Below, piece by piece: positions 23,037 to 34,500 of a stretch of 64,000 nucleotides of DNA. The notes under the pieces were generated by a model. It did not search any database and was not told where the DNA came from. It was given only the letters and a program-made list of their open reading frames with translations. This stretch comes from Poa pratensis (Eukaryota; Streptophyta; Magnoliopsida; Poales; Poaceae). Each line of letters starts with the position of its first letter. The stretch's first letter is position 1. Position numbers and translations under genes: made by a program. The DNA lies in contig CAMZMU010000027.1 in assembly GCA_947311845.1 (NCBI GenBank), positions 31,077,723 through 31,141,722 on the forward strand, in the 5' to 3' direction.

Positions 23037-23696
23037 CTATTGCTGCTGGAATGATCTGCTAGCTTCAGTTAAGATATGGAATGGAGGGAAAAAGCTGACT
23101 GCTGACCTCATCTCCGCCGCAATTGATCCACACGAAGGCTTCATCGGCCAATTCGCAACTGGCTTCTCTGGAGTTTGGACACCACTCAGAAGGACTCGGG
23201 TAAAGTACGCGTCGCCGGGGATGTAGTCGATGACGACCTCGCCGACACGGTCGACGACTTCTTCATCGGTGTGGACACCCGCTTGTTCCCTGGCGTCCCT
23301 TGATCGTCTAGTGCTGCACTCCGGCAAATGAAGGTGAGGTTCTCGGCGCCATGCACGATCGACGGGTACTCCACGCTGGTGCCATACAGGAGTACAACGA
23401 TCGCTACAATTAGCACACAGGAGGTGCGCTCCATCGATGGTGGTGCAGAGCAGGGAGTGGGGATGGTCGTTGAGCTCCGATGCTCTTCGTGCTATGGAGA
23501 TGCAGCGGCGGGACAATGGAGGCGGGATGTGCCCAGTACCGAGTATCTTGGGGTGGAGCGGGGCGGCCATATCGTATTGAGGTGACGCTGATTGCCTTCT
23601 CCTTCTCGTCGACGACGAAGCAGACCTGACTCGCGGATCATGTCGTCCTCGGTCAGCAATTGATTCCGCGGAAGATGGAAAGATCCGGAGGTCCAA
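23037..23696 (-). pseudogene. Possible captured gene fragment, unrecognised
   Basis: Two overlapping minus-strand frames are open here. One (23434-23186) starts MERTSCVLIVAIVVLLYGTS, which looks like a signal peptide. The other continues VVDRVGEVVIDYIPGDAYFT. A frameshift between them would rebuild a small secreted protein. I do not recognise the family. The position inside a Helitron suggests gene capture. Confidence 0.3.
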
Positions 23697-24042
23697 TGAA
23701 GAGCGTGTTGCCGACGAAGCCCTTGACCTGTGCGAGGAGTCGTTCGGCTATAGCAGTTATCACGAGGGCGTGGGTTTTCTGCATGTTTATTTATAAATGA
23801 ATACAGCAGAATAAGTCAAGACTCTTACCATCTCTTTTCCTATCCGAACTCTGTGAACAATAGAAACAAACAAACGGCATAAACGAGCGAGAGAAAAACT
23901 CTGACCAAGCACGCGAGGACGGAGACGGGAAAAGGAAAAATCGAAACAGTACGTGACCTAAAACTTACGGGTGGCAGTGGTGGGTAATTTGTGCGAACTT
24001 TAAGGATATTTTTAACAAGAAATCTTAATGCTTTTATTATTA

Positions 24043-24072
24043 CTAGGAAACATGCCCGTGCATTGCATCGGA
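24043..24072 (-). mobile_element. Second Helitron 3' terminus
   Basis: On the minus strand CCGATGCAATGCACGGGCATG is followed by TTTC and CTAG (24043-24046), then host T. The form matches a Helitron 3' end with a weak hairpin. The matching 5' end to the right was not found. Confidence 0.55.
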
Positions 24073-24940
24073 GTCTAGAATAGTAGATCGTCTGTCTATG
24101 TTCATTAATTTACGAAAAGACGTAGAAAACCATAAACATGATGTTGCTTACTTTACATTGGAAGACAATTATTGTCCTTCTAACTTCTAATAAGATAATA
24201 AAATACTGTAGATTAATTTCGCTCATATTTGATTTGAACATTCCAATCCTTCATTGATATGTTTTGTATGTCAATGAGCGAGATTTCAGTAATTATTAAG
24301 TTTAAGTTGAATAAAAGTTTGCAAAACAAATGGTTTTTTTATAAGTAACATACATAGGTGTTATCCTATCCACAACTAAGAATATAGCCAGGATTCCAAA
24401 TAGAGCAGTACATCATATATTTTGTTGTGATCATATCCCCAATAGACTTGTCAACTCTTAATCACCCTAATAAAATAATGGTTCTGCTGTTATTATGATA
24501 TGAGTGGATAAACTGTAGGAATCAGTTTCAGTACTTTCATCAATTAACACTACAATTATAATGTGTGGCAAGTCAATCATCAATTCAGTCTAGCCCTAGA
24601 GCATAAGTAAGCCTTTATTGCTGATGTGAGAGTGAACATAGAGAGATTATCCAGCGTTGGATTGGATAGTGCATGCATGCGTGGCACTCCGAGGATCCCA
24701 TTCTGCCTGGAGTCCCCTCTCTAGCAGCTCAATCTTCCATCAATACAGCTGATATACACGATCTGATTCCTTCTCTTCATGGGATGCCAATACCAGACTA
24801 CAAAAAAGGAGAACTGATTGTAAAGAGGAAAGGTGCATCGCTTTGCTTACCGGTGATTAGCGACACTACCCGTCAGAGCCAATTTAAGGTCAGTGTCCAA
24901 CAACACGACATATACTATTGTTGCACATATGTTTGCCGCT
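24073..24940. other. AT-rich region with an exon-like fragment
   Basis: 24073-24600 is AT-rich and unrecognised; it may be the body of the Helitron ending at 24043. At 24673-24894 an open frame contains SSINTADIHDLIPSLHGMPI and KKGELIVKRKGASLCLPVIS, which reads like real protein and may be a captured exon. The family is not recognised. Confidence 0.3.
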
Positions 24941-24948
24941 CCTGTGGC

Positions 24949-25135
24949 TAGGGACGGGGCTAGGAATTTTGTACAAGGGGGGCCAAGTAGACATTATGCA
25001 ATTTGAGGGGGGCCAAATGGGTTAATTTGGACTAATTTGAAGATTAAGTACACATAATACGTGGAGGGTATCACAATTGTTTTCAGCATGGAAGGGGCCA
25101 TGGCCCCAGCTAGCCCCCTGCTGGCTCCGTCCCTG
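24949..25135. mobile_element. hAT-type MITE
   Basis: The inverted termini are TAGGGACGGGGCTAGG (left) and CTGGCTCCGTCCCTG (right). A perfect 8-bp target duplication, CCTGTGGC, is at 24941-24948 and 25136-25143. At 187 bp with an 8-bp duplication it is a hAT-superfamily MITE. Confidence 0.88.
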
Positions 25136-25212
25136 CCTGTGGCAGAAGATCAATGTGGAGAAACGGTTTTCCGATCTGTTCCGGCGAATCTGTTGGAGGC
25201 ATTATTACATAA

Positions 25213-25250
25213 CTAGAGGCTGGGGCGCCCCTCGGGGCGCCTCCTGGCCG
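25213..25250 (-). mobile_element. Third Helitron 3' terminus (strong hairpin)
   Basis: On the minus strand GGCGCCCCGAGGGGCGCC forms an 8-bp GC stem, followed by CCAGCCT and CTAG (25213-25216), then host T. This is a textbook Helitron end. The 5' end, which must lie to the right, was not found; the P450 fragment may be internal to it. Confidence 0.7.
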
Positions 25251-26439
25251 GCCCTCTGCGCCCCAATCCATCCCAATTGCTAGGTATGCATTATGCTACC
25301 GATGCAAGTGCCTCATTCGCGCCCAAATAAGATATGATGGACCACAGCCATAAGCAGGGAAATAAACGCATAATCATTTCCACATATCTGTCATTCTGTC
25401 GATCTAGGAAGTTGCTATTGAAACAATATCAAAGACATCCTATCAACACAACATAACAAAAGGAATGACGTGGCATATCATAGCAGTAATTACAAGCTCA
25501 GATGTTACTGATTAGATGCAACTTTCATTTTCAGGCACTAAAACTGACGATTTGATTGATTCACAGCTGTTGGCTGATACCAAGAAACCTTTACATTTTA
25601 TTACAAGAGTAGCACAAAAGAAAAATAATAGATACAACAACAACAAAGCCTTTTTTCCCAAACAAGTTGGGGTAGGCTAGAGTTGAAACCCATAAGATCT
25701 CGAAACCAGGTCATGGTTCTGGCACAAAGTAGATATATGGAAAAATAATAGATATATGGAATAAAACGAGCCATAACAAAGTTTACATCAGCACAAAGTA
25801 GAAACATATTTGGTTATACTATTATAGCAACCACACGCCAAAATTTACCATAGTAGTACTAAATTCATGCATGAACAGACATATACCCTGAAGATGAAAA
25901 AGCCTAACTGCATGATACATGATCTAACCAAGCACAGCAAGGTGAACAAATGATAGCCTGCAAAGACTTTATGGCTGAGTAAAAAGCGATAATCGGTACC
26001 CAATTGCAAAGATAGGAAAGCCCACCTGGGTGTGCAGGGATGAACTCCTCTTGACCAGTACAGTCGCTAGAGAGCATAACAAGAGCGAATAAAAAAATGT
26101 ATGTTCATCAATATCAAGCAAAGAAAGGGACTGGCATAAACAATGAGAAACAGATGGCAGGTATTAATACTAATAATCATTTACAAAGGCTTTCACCAGG
26201 AATTGGTACCATGGCAAGCTGAACCAGGATAGATAAACAAAAGAGAGCAACACACGATTCACGAGTCAGATAGACCTACCCTAACACAGAACATACAAGA
26301 AAACGACACATGTTTGGAACTAAATGACTTACACTTCGCCTGCAAGGCCCACAGGACTCCTGAAAGAGTCAATCTTAGCATTATTATTAAGAAGATTGTT
26401 CTGAGTGGTAGGGGAAATATCTCAACAAGATCCTAGTCA
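25251..26439. other. AT-rich region upstream of the P450 fragment
   Basis: Besides the short RTE copy, nothing is recognised. It may be the interior of the Helitron whose 3' end is at 25213. Confidence 0.35.
25635..25739 (-). mobile_element. 5'-truncated RTE-type LINE 3' end
   Basis: On the minus strand the piece reads through CTAGCCTACCCCAACTTGTT into GGCTTTGTTGTTGTTGT, the conserved 3' end and TTG-repeat tail of plant RTE LINEs. A 15-bp target duplication, GAAAAATAATAGATA, flanks it (25620-25634 and 25740-25754). Only about 105 bp is present, typical 5' truncation. Confidence 0.82.
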
Positions 26440-27704
26440 ATGAGAAAGAAAGGGAAAATCATTATCTCCGTGAACCTGACGCACGAGCTCATCTCCTACG
26501 CCAACGCCATTATCTCGCGGGCCGCGTTCGGCGACAACGGCGGGTACGGCATCGGTGGCGACGGCCTGATGGACGTGTTCTCGGACTTCGAGGAGCTACT
26601 GGGGACGGTCACTGTGGGGGAGTTCGTGCCGTGGCTCGCGTGGGTGGACACGCTGATGGGTCTAGATGCCAAGGCGGCGCGAACGTGCAAGGTATTGGAC
26701 GAGTTGCTCGAGCGGGTCATCGCGGATCACCGTCAGCGGCGTCTCGGCGGACGACGGCTCGTCGGAGACGGCCAGGAAGATCACCGGGACTTCGTGGAAG
26801 TGCTGCTGGACGTGAGCGAGGCTGGAGAGGACGCCGCAGGTATCGAGTTCGACACCATCGCCATCAAGGCCATTGTCCTGGTACGTAACGTGTTGTCCTT
26901 TTCTTGTTTAGCTTGGATTCCAATCCTTTACGGTCAATGAAACCAGATGATGATCAATAAAGTCCAATTATTGATCAAGTAAAGTACCCATCTACTCCAG
27001 TCCAGTGGGCAGTGAACTGCTACTTCATGACTTCTTTTCTAAAACCCTGTAACTTCACGACTTTATATATTTTGCATATGATGGGACAGGACATGTTTGC
27101 CGCTGCGACCAACACGACGATGGTATGGGCCATGGCGGAGCTCATCAACCACCCAGCCGAAATGCGTAAGCTCCAGGAAGAGATCCGAGCGACCGTCATC
27201 GACAGTGGCGCCAACCAGGTCAACGAGGACCACCTCGACAAGCTGCACTACCTCAGGGCGGTGATCAAGGAGACGCTCCGGCTGCACGCGCCCCTGCCGC
27301 TCCTCCTGCCCCGGGAAACGCTCGTGGACACGCAGCTGCTCGGCTACCGCATCCCGGCGAGGACGCGCGTGGTGATCAACGCATGGGCGATCGGTCGCGA
27401 CGCGGGGACCTGGGAGCGCACCGAGGAGTTCGTGCCGGAGCGGTTCGTGGATGCCCCGGCGGAGTATGGGGTGCGGCATGACGACTTCATGTCGGTGCCG
27501 TTCGGCGCCGGGAGGAGGGGGTGCCCTGGTGTTGGGTTCGCCTCGCCGTCGATCGAGCTGGCGCTCGCGAGTCTGTTGTACCATTTTGACTGGGAGCTGC
27601 CGGCGGAGGCTGGGGCGTCGAAGCTGGACATGGGCGAGCTCTATGGGCTGTCTGTGCGTCTCAAGGCCACCTTGTGTTTGGTTGCTCAGCCGTGGTCTCC
27701 TTGA
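26440..27704 (+). pseudogene. Cytochrome P450, CYP71 clan, 5'-truncated
   Basis: Two exons (about 26440-26880 and 27090-27704, one phase-0 intron) encode the C-terminal part of an A-type P450. Visible features are VNLTHELISYANAIISRAAF, the I helix (DMFAAATNTTMVW), the ExxR motif in KETLRLHAP, PERF, and the heme loop FGAGRRGCPG with its cysteine. The N-terminal anchor, proline hinge and helices A-D (about 150-170 residues) are absent: recognisable P450 sequence starts at about 26470 within the first exon. The I-helix motif reads A-A-T-N-T-T instead of A-G-x-D-T-T, so the usual acid is asparagine. The visible open frame has no stop. I call it a truncated copy, perhaps moved by a Helitron. A MULE element lies 22 bp after the stop. 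Confidence 0.88.
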
Positions 27705-27726
27705 CAGCCATCGTGGTGCTCCTGGT

Positions 27727-28073
27727 GTATTTTTTTTTACCGAAACTGGTCATTTTTGCGAACTAACGACGTATGTGGCCGCTTGGCAGAACTATTTCCA
27801 TATCTGGCCGCTGAGCTCGGCGCCAACGATGACGGCGCCGACGTTGTGCAGCTCAGCGCCAGGCGAGGACGACGCCGAAGTAGGGTCGGCGCCAATGGCA
27901 ATGGCGCCGACGTCTTCGACCGGTCTGGCGTGAGTTCTGTGTGGCGCCGAACTGTACAACGTCGGCGCCGTCGTCGTTGGCGCTGAGCTCAGCGGCCAGA
28001 TATGAAAATAGTTCCGCCGAGCGGCCACATACGTCGTTAGTTCCGTCCATGGGCCATTTTTGGCAAAAAATAC
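27727..28073. mobile_element. Mutator-like (MULE) foldback MITE
   Basis: The arms at 27761-27860 and 27943-28042 are inverted copies about 100 bp long (AACTAACGACGTATGTGGCC at the left, its complement at the right), rich in GGCGCC. The outer termini are GTATTTTTT and AAAAAATAC. A perfect 9-bp target duplication, GCTCCTGGT, flanks it (27718-27726 and 28074-28082), as for Mutator. Transcribed, it would fold into a long hairpin. Confidence 0.88.
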
Positions 28074-28082
28074 GCTCCTGGT

Positions 28083-28509
28083 CGTGGATTTGAAAAGTTT
28101 TTTTTTGATACAGTGGATTTGAAAAGTTGGGATTGCTCGAAGACGACTGCTATACCTTCGATAGCTCTACTTTCAGGTGTTTCAAAAAAATACTTTCAGG
28201 TTTTTAGACTATCTAGCTCTACCTTCAGATGTATAAGGTCACTGGCTCTTTTTAACGTATAAGGGAACTCCCACTGCTCATACAGTTTTTGTATCTAATT
28301 TCGGCCACCTCACTTTGGAAACATCAATTGATACACTCATACAGAGTCAATAGTATCCGATAAGCACGAACTCAAATTGTAAATATGCACAACCAATCTT
28401 TCAGCACGAATTTAAAGCCCGGAAGGCTCAATTTAGAATTGACATGACTACGTGGGACCTTAATAGGCCGTGGCCCATGAATCTGCGCAACAGAGTTCCG
28501 AACGGAAAT
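28083..28509. other. Intergenic between MULE and F-box fragment
   Basis: AT-rich, no gene recognised. Near 28465-28500 it resembles the sequence just upstream of the large F-box pseudogene (18570-18600: GCCCATG and CAGAGTTC), consistent with a shared duplication. Confidence 0.35.
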
Positions 28510-28830
28510 CACTAGAAAAAGGACCTCTGAGGAGATTACCACCGGGGCGCCGGGCAGATTCGAATATAAGTGCTGGAAAAGTTTGAGATTCTTTGAATTC
28601 AGAGGTAAAAAAACAAGTAGAGCTTTTGGTACACATTGTGGAGAATGCGCCTGCTCTACAGACTTTGACTATAGACCCAAGACTCATCCACGTTTCAGAA
28701 GATATTTGTCAAGTTACGAAAGGTGAAAAGGAAATCTTCCTAAGATCCGTCAATTGAAGACGACATTCATTCGCTGGAAGCTTTTAGCCCAGACAAAGTT
28801 GATTGTATGACACTTTGTTTATGCATATGG
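28510..28830 (+). pseudogene. F-box/LRR 3' fragment
   Basis: The DNA aligns with 21340-21610 of the large F-box pseudogene: GGACCTCTGAGGAG, AAGTGC, TTTGGTACACATTGTGGAGA, TGCTCTACAGACTTTGACTA, GAAGCTTTTAGCC. It lacks the F-box and has many stops and frameshifts. Confidence 0.8.
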
Positions 28831-30590
28831 TTCTTGTTGCGGGAGACTCGCTAACAATTGAAAATGCATCATGAGGGCCGTCTTGCTTCTTTTTTGTCAC
28901 ATGTGCTGTCAATTCGCTCTAAATTCAGTTTTATCATTTTTAACAAACTTTTTGTTTGAAGTGATGGATTTGTGTCCAATTTACAATTGATATCGATGAA
29001 TAAGTTCGACCCTCAAGGTTTCATGCTATTCTCTCTTGGAGCCGCCTTGGTTCTAGCAAAGGTCTTTGTTATTCATGTTTGTCTCGATCTTTTTGTCTGA
29101 TTTGTTTTTTATTTAGTTAATTAAGAATGTAAAACTGATTACTAAAAACAATATAAACTTGGATAAGATCATAATAGTGATATAATAGAGAATATCCTAG
29201 CCAATTGCTGCGTGATGTACCGACAAAATGTTCCTTACAATGTACATCAAAGCAGATTAAAGTGAATGCCATACTCACTAGTAGCTAAAAGAATGAGCAT
29301 CAATATTTGCAGAGTTAAAAAAATGGCATATAATTACGGGCCGTCACAACTTCGTGAAGTTTCACCCGTTCCAGACAAAGGAGCATGAAATGATCTTTAC
29401 ACCAAATATATATCAAAAAATGTGGTCGGGGTGGATGACTAACGAGGTCGCGTGCCAGTCCACAAATTATGTTTTTCGTTGAATATGACACGCTCCTCGC
29501 CTCGCAGAGCCATGCAACATATGCGCCCCACAGATGGAGCGGCACATGCAGGCACATGATGAGATTCGTTAGCACATATGACATCAACACCATGACATTT
29601 GTTAACAAGTTCATTTTAGGATGTAGCTAAGTTAGGCACCCACACTACAACATTCCATAGCACCTGGATCAAAGATCTCTAACCAACATCGCCAACGTGC
29701 TTGAGGAGGTCAAGTGCACTCTCCATCGCCCAACCACTCAATCCTGACCAGTGAGGAACAGGGCACACGCCAAGCTGCACGACACACCTAGGAGAAGCCT
29801 TACCTAGGGGGAGGAGAAGCGAAGCTCATGGAGCAACCTCCCTAATTCCATCTAATACATGATTAAACGTTAGATATTTCTTTAACTCACGGTTGTAAAA
29901 GTGTATCATGTAAATACAAAATGTATTTTCTGATGCAAATATAGTTTATCAAGCTTTACTATCAATAACTTTTCAGATAATAGAATGTTGGCTCATCAAA
30001 ATCATCTTGTTTGATTCATGGAGTAAAAGTCTCCATTTATTGTGGATAAAGTTTATGTACTATATGTAGTTGAGTAGTTGATGATAGGGTCAGTTCATAG
30101 TCTCACTTACTTCTAAGCCTACTATCGATTATAAATAGTGGCTTCTGTATCAGAGAAAAAGAAGAAACCCCAAATTCTACCATACTTCTAGACAGTGGCA
30201 TCGATGCCTGGTGTAGAAACTATCGCTCGGAATAGGATACATCAGGAGACTTAGTTGAAATGGGAAGGAAAACTTAAGCACACCATTGCTTTGTTTTCTA
30301 GGTCGAGTATTGGGTGGGTGTAGGCCACACCCAGCTTCCGTTCGCTACCTAGGCCTTTGCTGATTATCGTTCAGAAGTTAGGCCTTAATGTAAGGTTTTA
30401 AGTTTATTTACGATACCATGTACTCCACTCGGAGAGGTTGAAATGCAAATCAAATCTAACCATTGAGGAACATAACAATATAATTTGCAACAATCAACTC
30501 AAATTGGTCCAGTGGAACAGATTATCCTAGTCAATGGCTAGATTTGGTTTGCACCGACTGTCGTTGTTGTAGTACTTGTTTACTACCAGA
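28831..30590. other. Intergenic AT-rich region in the F-box cluster
   Basis: 28840-28950 resembles the 3' flank of the fragment ending near 31400 (GCATCATG, TGTCAATTCG, CGGTTTTATC-like). The rest, including an approximately 100-codon minus-strand frame at 29315-29614, is not recognised. Confidence 0.35.
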
Positions 30591-30599
30591 GTTTCTCTT

Positions 30600-31440
30600 C
30601 GACTAGAGAACATAGCCAGATTTTCTCATCTGAGTCATCTTCAATTGATTTTTAATATCCGTGCTAAACATGTCAACAATGTCCTCTCTATTGTGTATTT
30701 TCTTGAGTCTGCTCCATTGCTCGAGGAATTGGACATTATGTTTGCCTCTTAGGATAATGGTGAGGAAGGACCTCTTAGGAGATTACCACAGGGCCAATGA
30801 GAGTTTGTGAATGGAGAGGTAAAGGAGCCAAATAGAGTTTTGCTACATTTTGTGTTAAGTGCTCGTGCTTTCAGACTTTTAAGTATAGATTCAAGACTAA
30901 AGCAAATGCCGGAAGGTTTTTTAATCAAGTTACAAAAGATGAAAAATGAACTTTCTCTAAGATGCGTCAAATGGCGACGACATCCATTGGTGGGAAGCTG
31001 GTTACGCGGATCCTGGCCGCCGTGATCGATTCAGTTCGCTCCGGTGCGGTATTCACGGTTGCGTATTTTCTCAAAGCTGCTCCGTTGTATTTGCCGGTTG
31101 GGAATGTTGTGGGGAAGGACCTCTGAGGAGATTAGCAGGGTCAATTCAAATACTAGTGCTTGAAGAGCTTGAGAGTGTGTGAATTCAGAGGTAAAAAGAG
31201 GCAAGTTAGAGCTTTTGGTACATGTTGCGGAAAATGCTTGACTATAGACCCAAGACTAGAGCACATTACACAAGATATTTGTCACATTACGGAAGGTTAA
31301 AAAGGTACTCTTTCTAAGATCCGTCAAATGGTGACGACATTCATCGGTGGGAAGCTTTTAGCCAAGACAAAGTTGATTGTTGCATGACACTTGGTTTATA
31401 CATATACTCCGTAGTTCTTAATTAACGCGGAAGACCCATC
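30600..31440 (+). pseudogene. Two tandem F-box/LRR fragments
   Basis: Fragment 1 (about 30600-31000) and fragment 2 (about 31055-31400) both match the LRR part of the 18.7-kb pseudogene. Shared blocks are ATTTTCTCATCTGAG, CTGCTCCATTGCTCGAGGA, GGACCTCT, and near both ends a GATGCGTCAAATGG/GATCCGTCAAATGG block followed by GGTGGGAAGCT. Both have stops. They are joined by a 50-bp piece that is not F-box sequence (separate entry). Confidence 0.82.
31001..31050 (+). repeat. Copy of lipoyl synthase exon 1 sequence between F-box fragments
   Basis: This piece matches 36703-36752 in exon 1 of LIP1P at about 43 of 50 positions. It includes GCGGATCC, GGCCGCCGTGATCGA and GTTCGCTCCGGTGC. The differences near CpG sites are mostly C-to-T or G-to-A, as expected from decay of methylated cytosines. 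The orientation is the same. Confidence 0.85.
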
Positions 31441-31541
31441 TAACAGTGAAACGCATCATGGGGGGGCCGCCTTGAATATTTTATCAGTTTTCCTGTCAAT
31501 TCGTTCTTAATTCGGTTTTATCGCTCTATAAAAATATCTGA

Positions 31542-34500
31542 CTAGTTGAATTGGCGCAGCGTGTCGCCGCGCCCTTGATGAAATGTTTTTTTTGATAATA
31601 TGTTTGTTTCTTTAGTTGCGTTATATGTACCATAGCTAAAATTCAATTTGAAATCAAAATATAATTGGAGAAAATGAGTTCGTATTACCTCAAAATATGT
31701 ATCTCATCAAGCATTTTTTTTCTTTGGTAAACAGCATGAGTATTTTAGGTGTCATTTCATGGAAAATAGTTGAGAATGATAATAAACGAATGACAACGAT
31801 TGATGAACTACAATCAAATAAGAAAGCGTCTCTGTATTTGGACATAAATAAGGACCATTTTGTACCTTTATATTCTATATGACACCCAGAAAACAAAATT
31901 AGTGGGCTCACTCTACGTATATAGCCTTCTCAAATATATTCAAATTACAATTTGCAAGTACCCATGACGGAGTAAAATAGGCTAACTAAGTAGCAAGCTA
32001 ATTAAAGGAAAATGATCCCAAACTCTAATTTTCCATTACCCAACAGAAAGAACGGAACTACATATAACAGTAAGAGTGGATTAGTAAATCATAGAGCAAG
32101 TTTACGAAGAAAAAAACCAATCTACACCTCTTATAGACAAAGGCTTCCAAATTTGTGTTTTTTTCTTCCAAATTAGTATATTTGCTTGGGCAGGCGCATG
32201 CAAACATAGGAGCTCATCAATACAGGCAACTGGATGCAATGGAAAATCAAAAATGGAAACCTAATTCTATCATTTGATCTCACACACAAAGTACATATAT
32301 ATATATAACATTTTTACCTACAATATCTTTAATGTATGAGACTGACTTTTGGATCTCTTTTTTTATTTCACAAGTGTGTATAAGAACAGATATGTACATC
32401 AAACTGCACACTGCAGAGCTTGCACACAAATAGAGCAATGCACAAATAAGTGACAAAAGAGAAAATTACTAACCACCTAAAAGTGCTTAATTAGACATAG
32501 GGCGTACAACACTGGAAATGAGGCAATTTAGCTCCTTATTGTTGTCATCTTGTGAACTCAATACGGGGAGAAACGGTCTCTAAACTATTTGCAAGCATTG
32601 CAACTGGGTCAAGCAGCATGTAGTTGCGTTAATAACAGATGACTGGGAAAAAAAGTATCTAAGTTCAGGGTCTAGTGATGGACTGGTGAGCTGCTAGCCT
32701 TTCACAATAGTCATGCATGAAGAGCCTAATCAGCAAGCAATAGTTGTCGGGACCAAACAACCAAGCAACAACAATGAACCATATGCCACTGTGACAATGC
32801 CAACTCACGTAACGGAATTTATTAGTAAAAGATAGAGCTGGTTTGATTCAAACATAAAACAGGATAGTCGCGGGTAAAAAAGGAAATTAACACCAAACAT
32901 TATAGAAATCAGGTCATATGTGAAAAGAACGGTGGCACAGAAGGTAAAGTCACACAAGACATCAGTAAGAATGCACATAACCTACCTATCCATGGGGACA
33001 AATTTACAGAATATATCGAGACAAGTTTGCCTCAGAAGAAGTCACTTCAGTATACCTAGAGCCTGTAGATATTTCAATCATGATGCTTGGAGAAGATTGG
33101 CAGTCAGGTGACACCACATCCATCAAACAATACCATGGATTGGAGAAATCTTGCTATGGTCCATGCTCCCATCCTCTGTCCCGCTAGCTTTTGCGCTTAA
33201 ACTGAAAATCTTGTTTGAATATAATGGATGGGAGCAAAGAAGCTTGATAGATATTTGCTCGTCTTTGTTGGCAAATATTTTCTTTCATCCATTATTTACA
33301 ATTGATCCTACCAAAGACTAAAACAAATTATAGTAAGAAACAATTATATGTGTGGCTAAACTAATAGACAATGTAGCATCAACTAAGTTGTATGAAGTGT
33401 GTGACAATCTAGCTAGATGAATTATATAATAACAGAAGAGTGGATAATTTAATTAAGCATTTAAAAGGGTAAATTTATGGATTAAAACCAACCAACGGGA
33501 AATAATCTTACTACATATGTGAGTGACAAAACTGACATGGCGAACATGCACCAAGGATAACTTAAATACTTACATACAACAATACTATGAACTACCTGAT
33601 CAGGCTAGTGCCTGAAGTTTAAAATTCTACCAAGAACATTTTCCACCACTAATTCTAAGAAATGTTTGCATCCACATATGGGAAAATAATCCAGACATTC
33701 CAATTCGCCAATAGAAAAAAAACATAATTGAAGTACCTGGTACCCCTAGCTGTAGTATTTCAGAAGGCATGCATATGATTAAATCCATGTTGACACATGA
33801 GAAATTATGTGCTAGCTTTGAGATAATAAAAACTATATCATACCATCACATAACTAAATATTTATTCTTCTCTTCAAAGCATAAAAAAGGAAAAGAAACT
33901 TATATTCAAGAATTAAACGGTGCATATTGTCTGAAAGGAGCAGCTTGCGTGAGCCGGAGATCTGAACCTGGCAGCAAACCCTTGATTGGAGAAAAATTAT
34001 TTTAGTTTACATGGCATCAAAATCTATATGCTTTACATACTGCATCTGGTCGTCTTAATTTCCACACACAAAATCAAGACGCCAACAACAGAAAAGCTGA
34101 AAGAATACATATGCTCATATATAAACCTCAACGAAGCTGCAGAAATGGTGAATCATGCGTAGAAGCTCGATATCACTGTTGAGCGCAAGGGAGGGAACTT
34201 CACATCTCTGGACAAAAGTTTCTGGCCTAAATATGCTTCGCCCATATTTCCTGAAATCTCCATCTTATACTACCTAAATCCTGCAGTAAAGCAGGTCACA
34301 TATTACATGGCATAAAATCTGTATTTAATACCAGAACAAAGGGTGGCATCAAAGATCCAAAGAAAGTATATACTACCATAAAAAAGGGAAGCATTCTAAT
34401 TTTCTCTGTTCTAAAAGACCTGAACTGAATACATATTCTTAGCAAAAGAGATGCACGAGAACTATCTCTATTCCCATAAGTATCCATCACTGGCAACAAC

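Larger units (their letters stand above)
22266..24046 (-). mobile_element. Non-autonomous Helitron (minus orientation), 5' end tentative
   Basis: On the minus strand the 3' end is CCCGTTGCAACGCATGGG, then CACTTTTG and CTAG (22266-22269), followed by host T. The hairpin resembles that of the 7.2-kb Helitron. The likely 5' end is TCCTAGTAATAATAAAAGC near 24046, which begins with TC but overlaps another Helitron 3' end, so the border is uncertain. The body carries a PIF/Harbinger MITE and a possible captured gene fragment. Confidence 0.65.
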
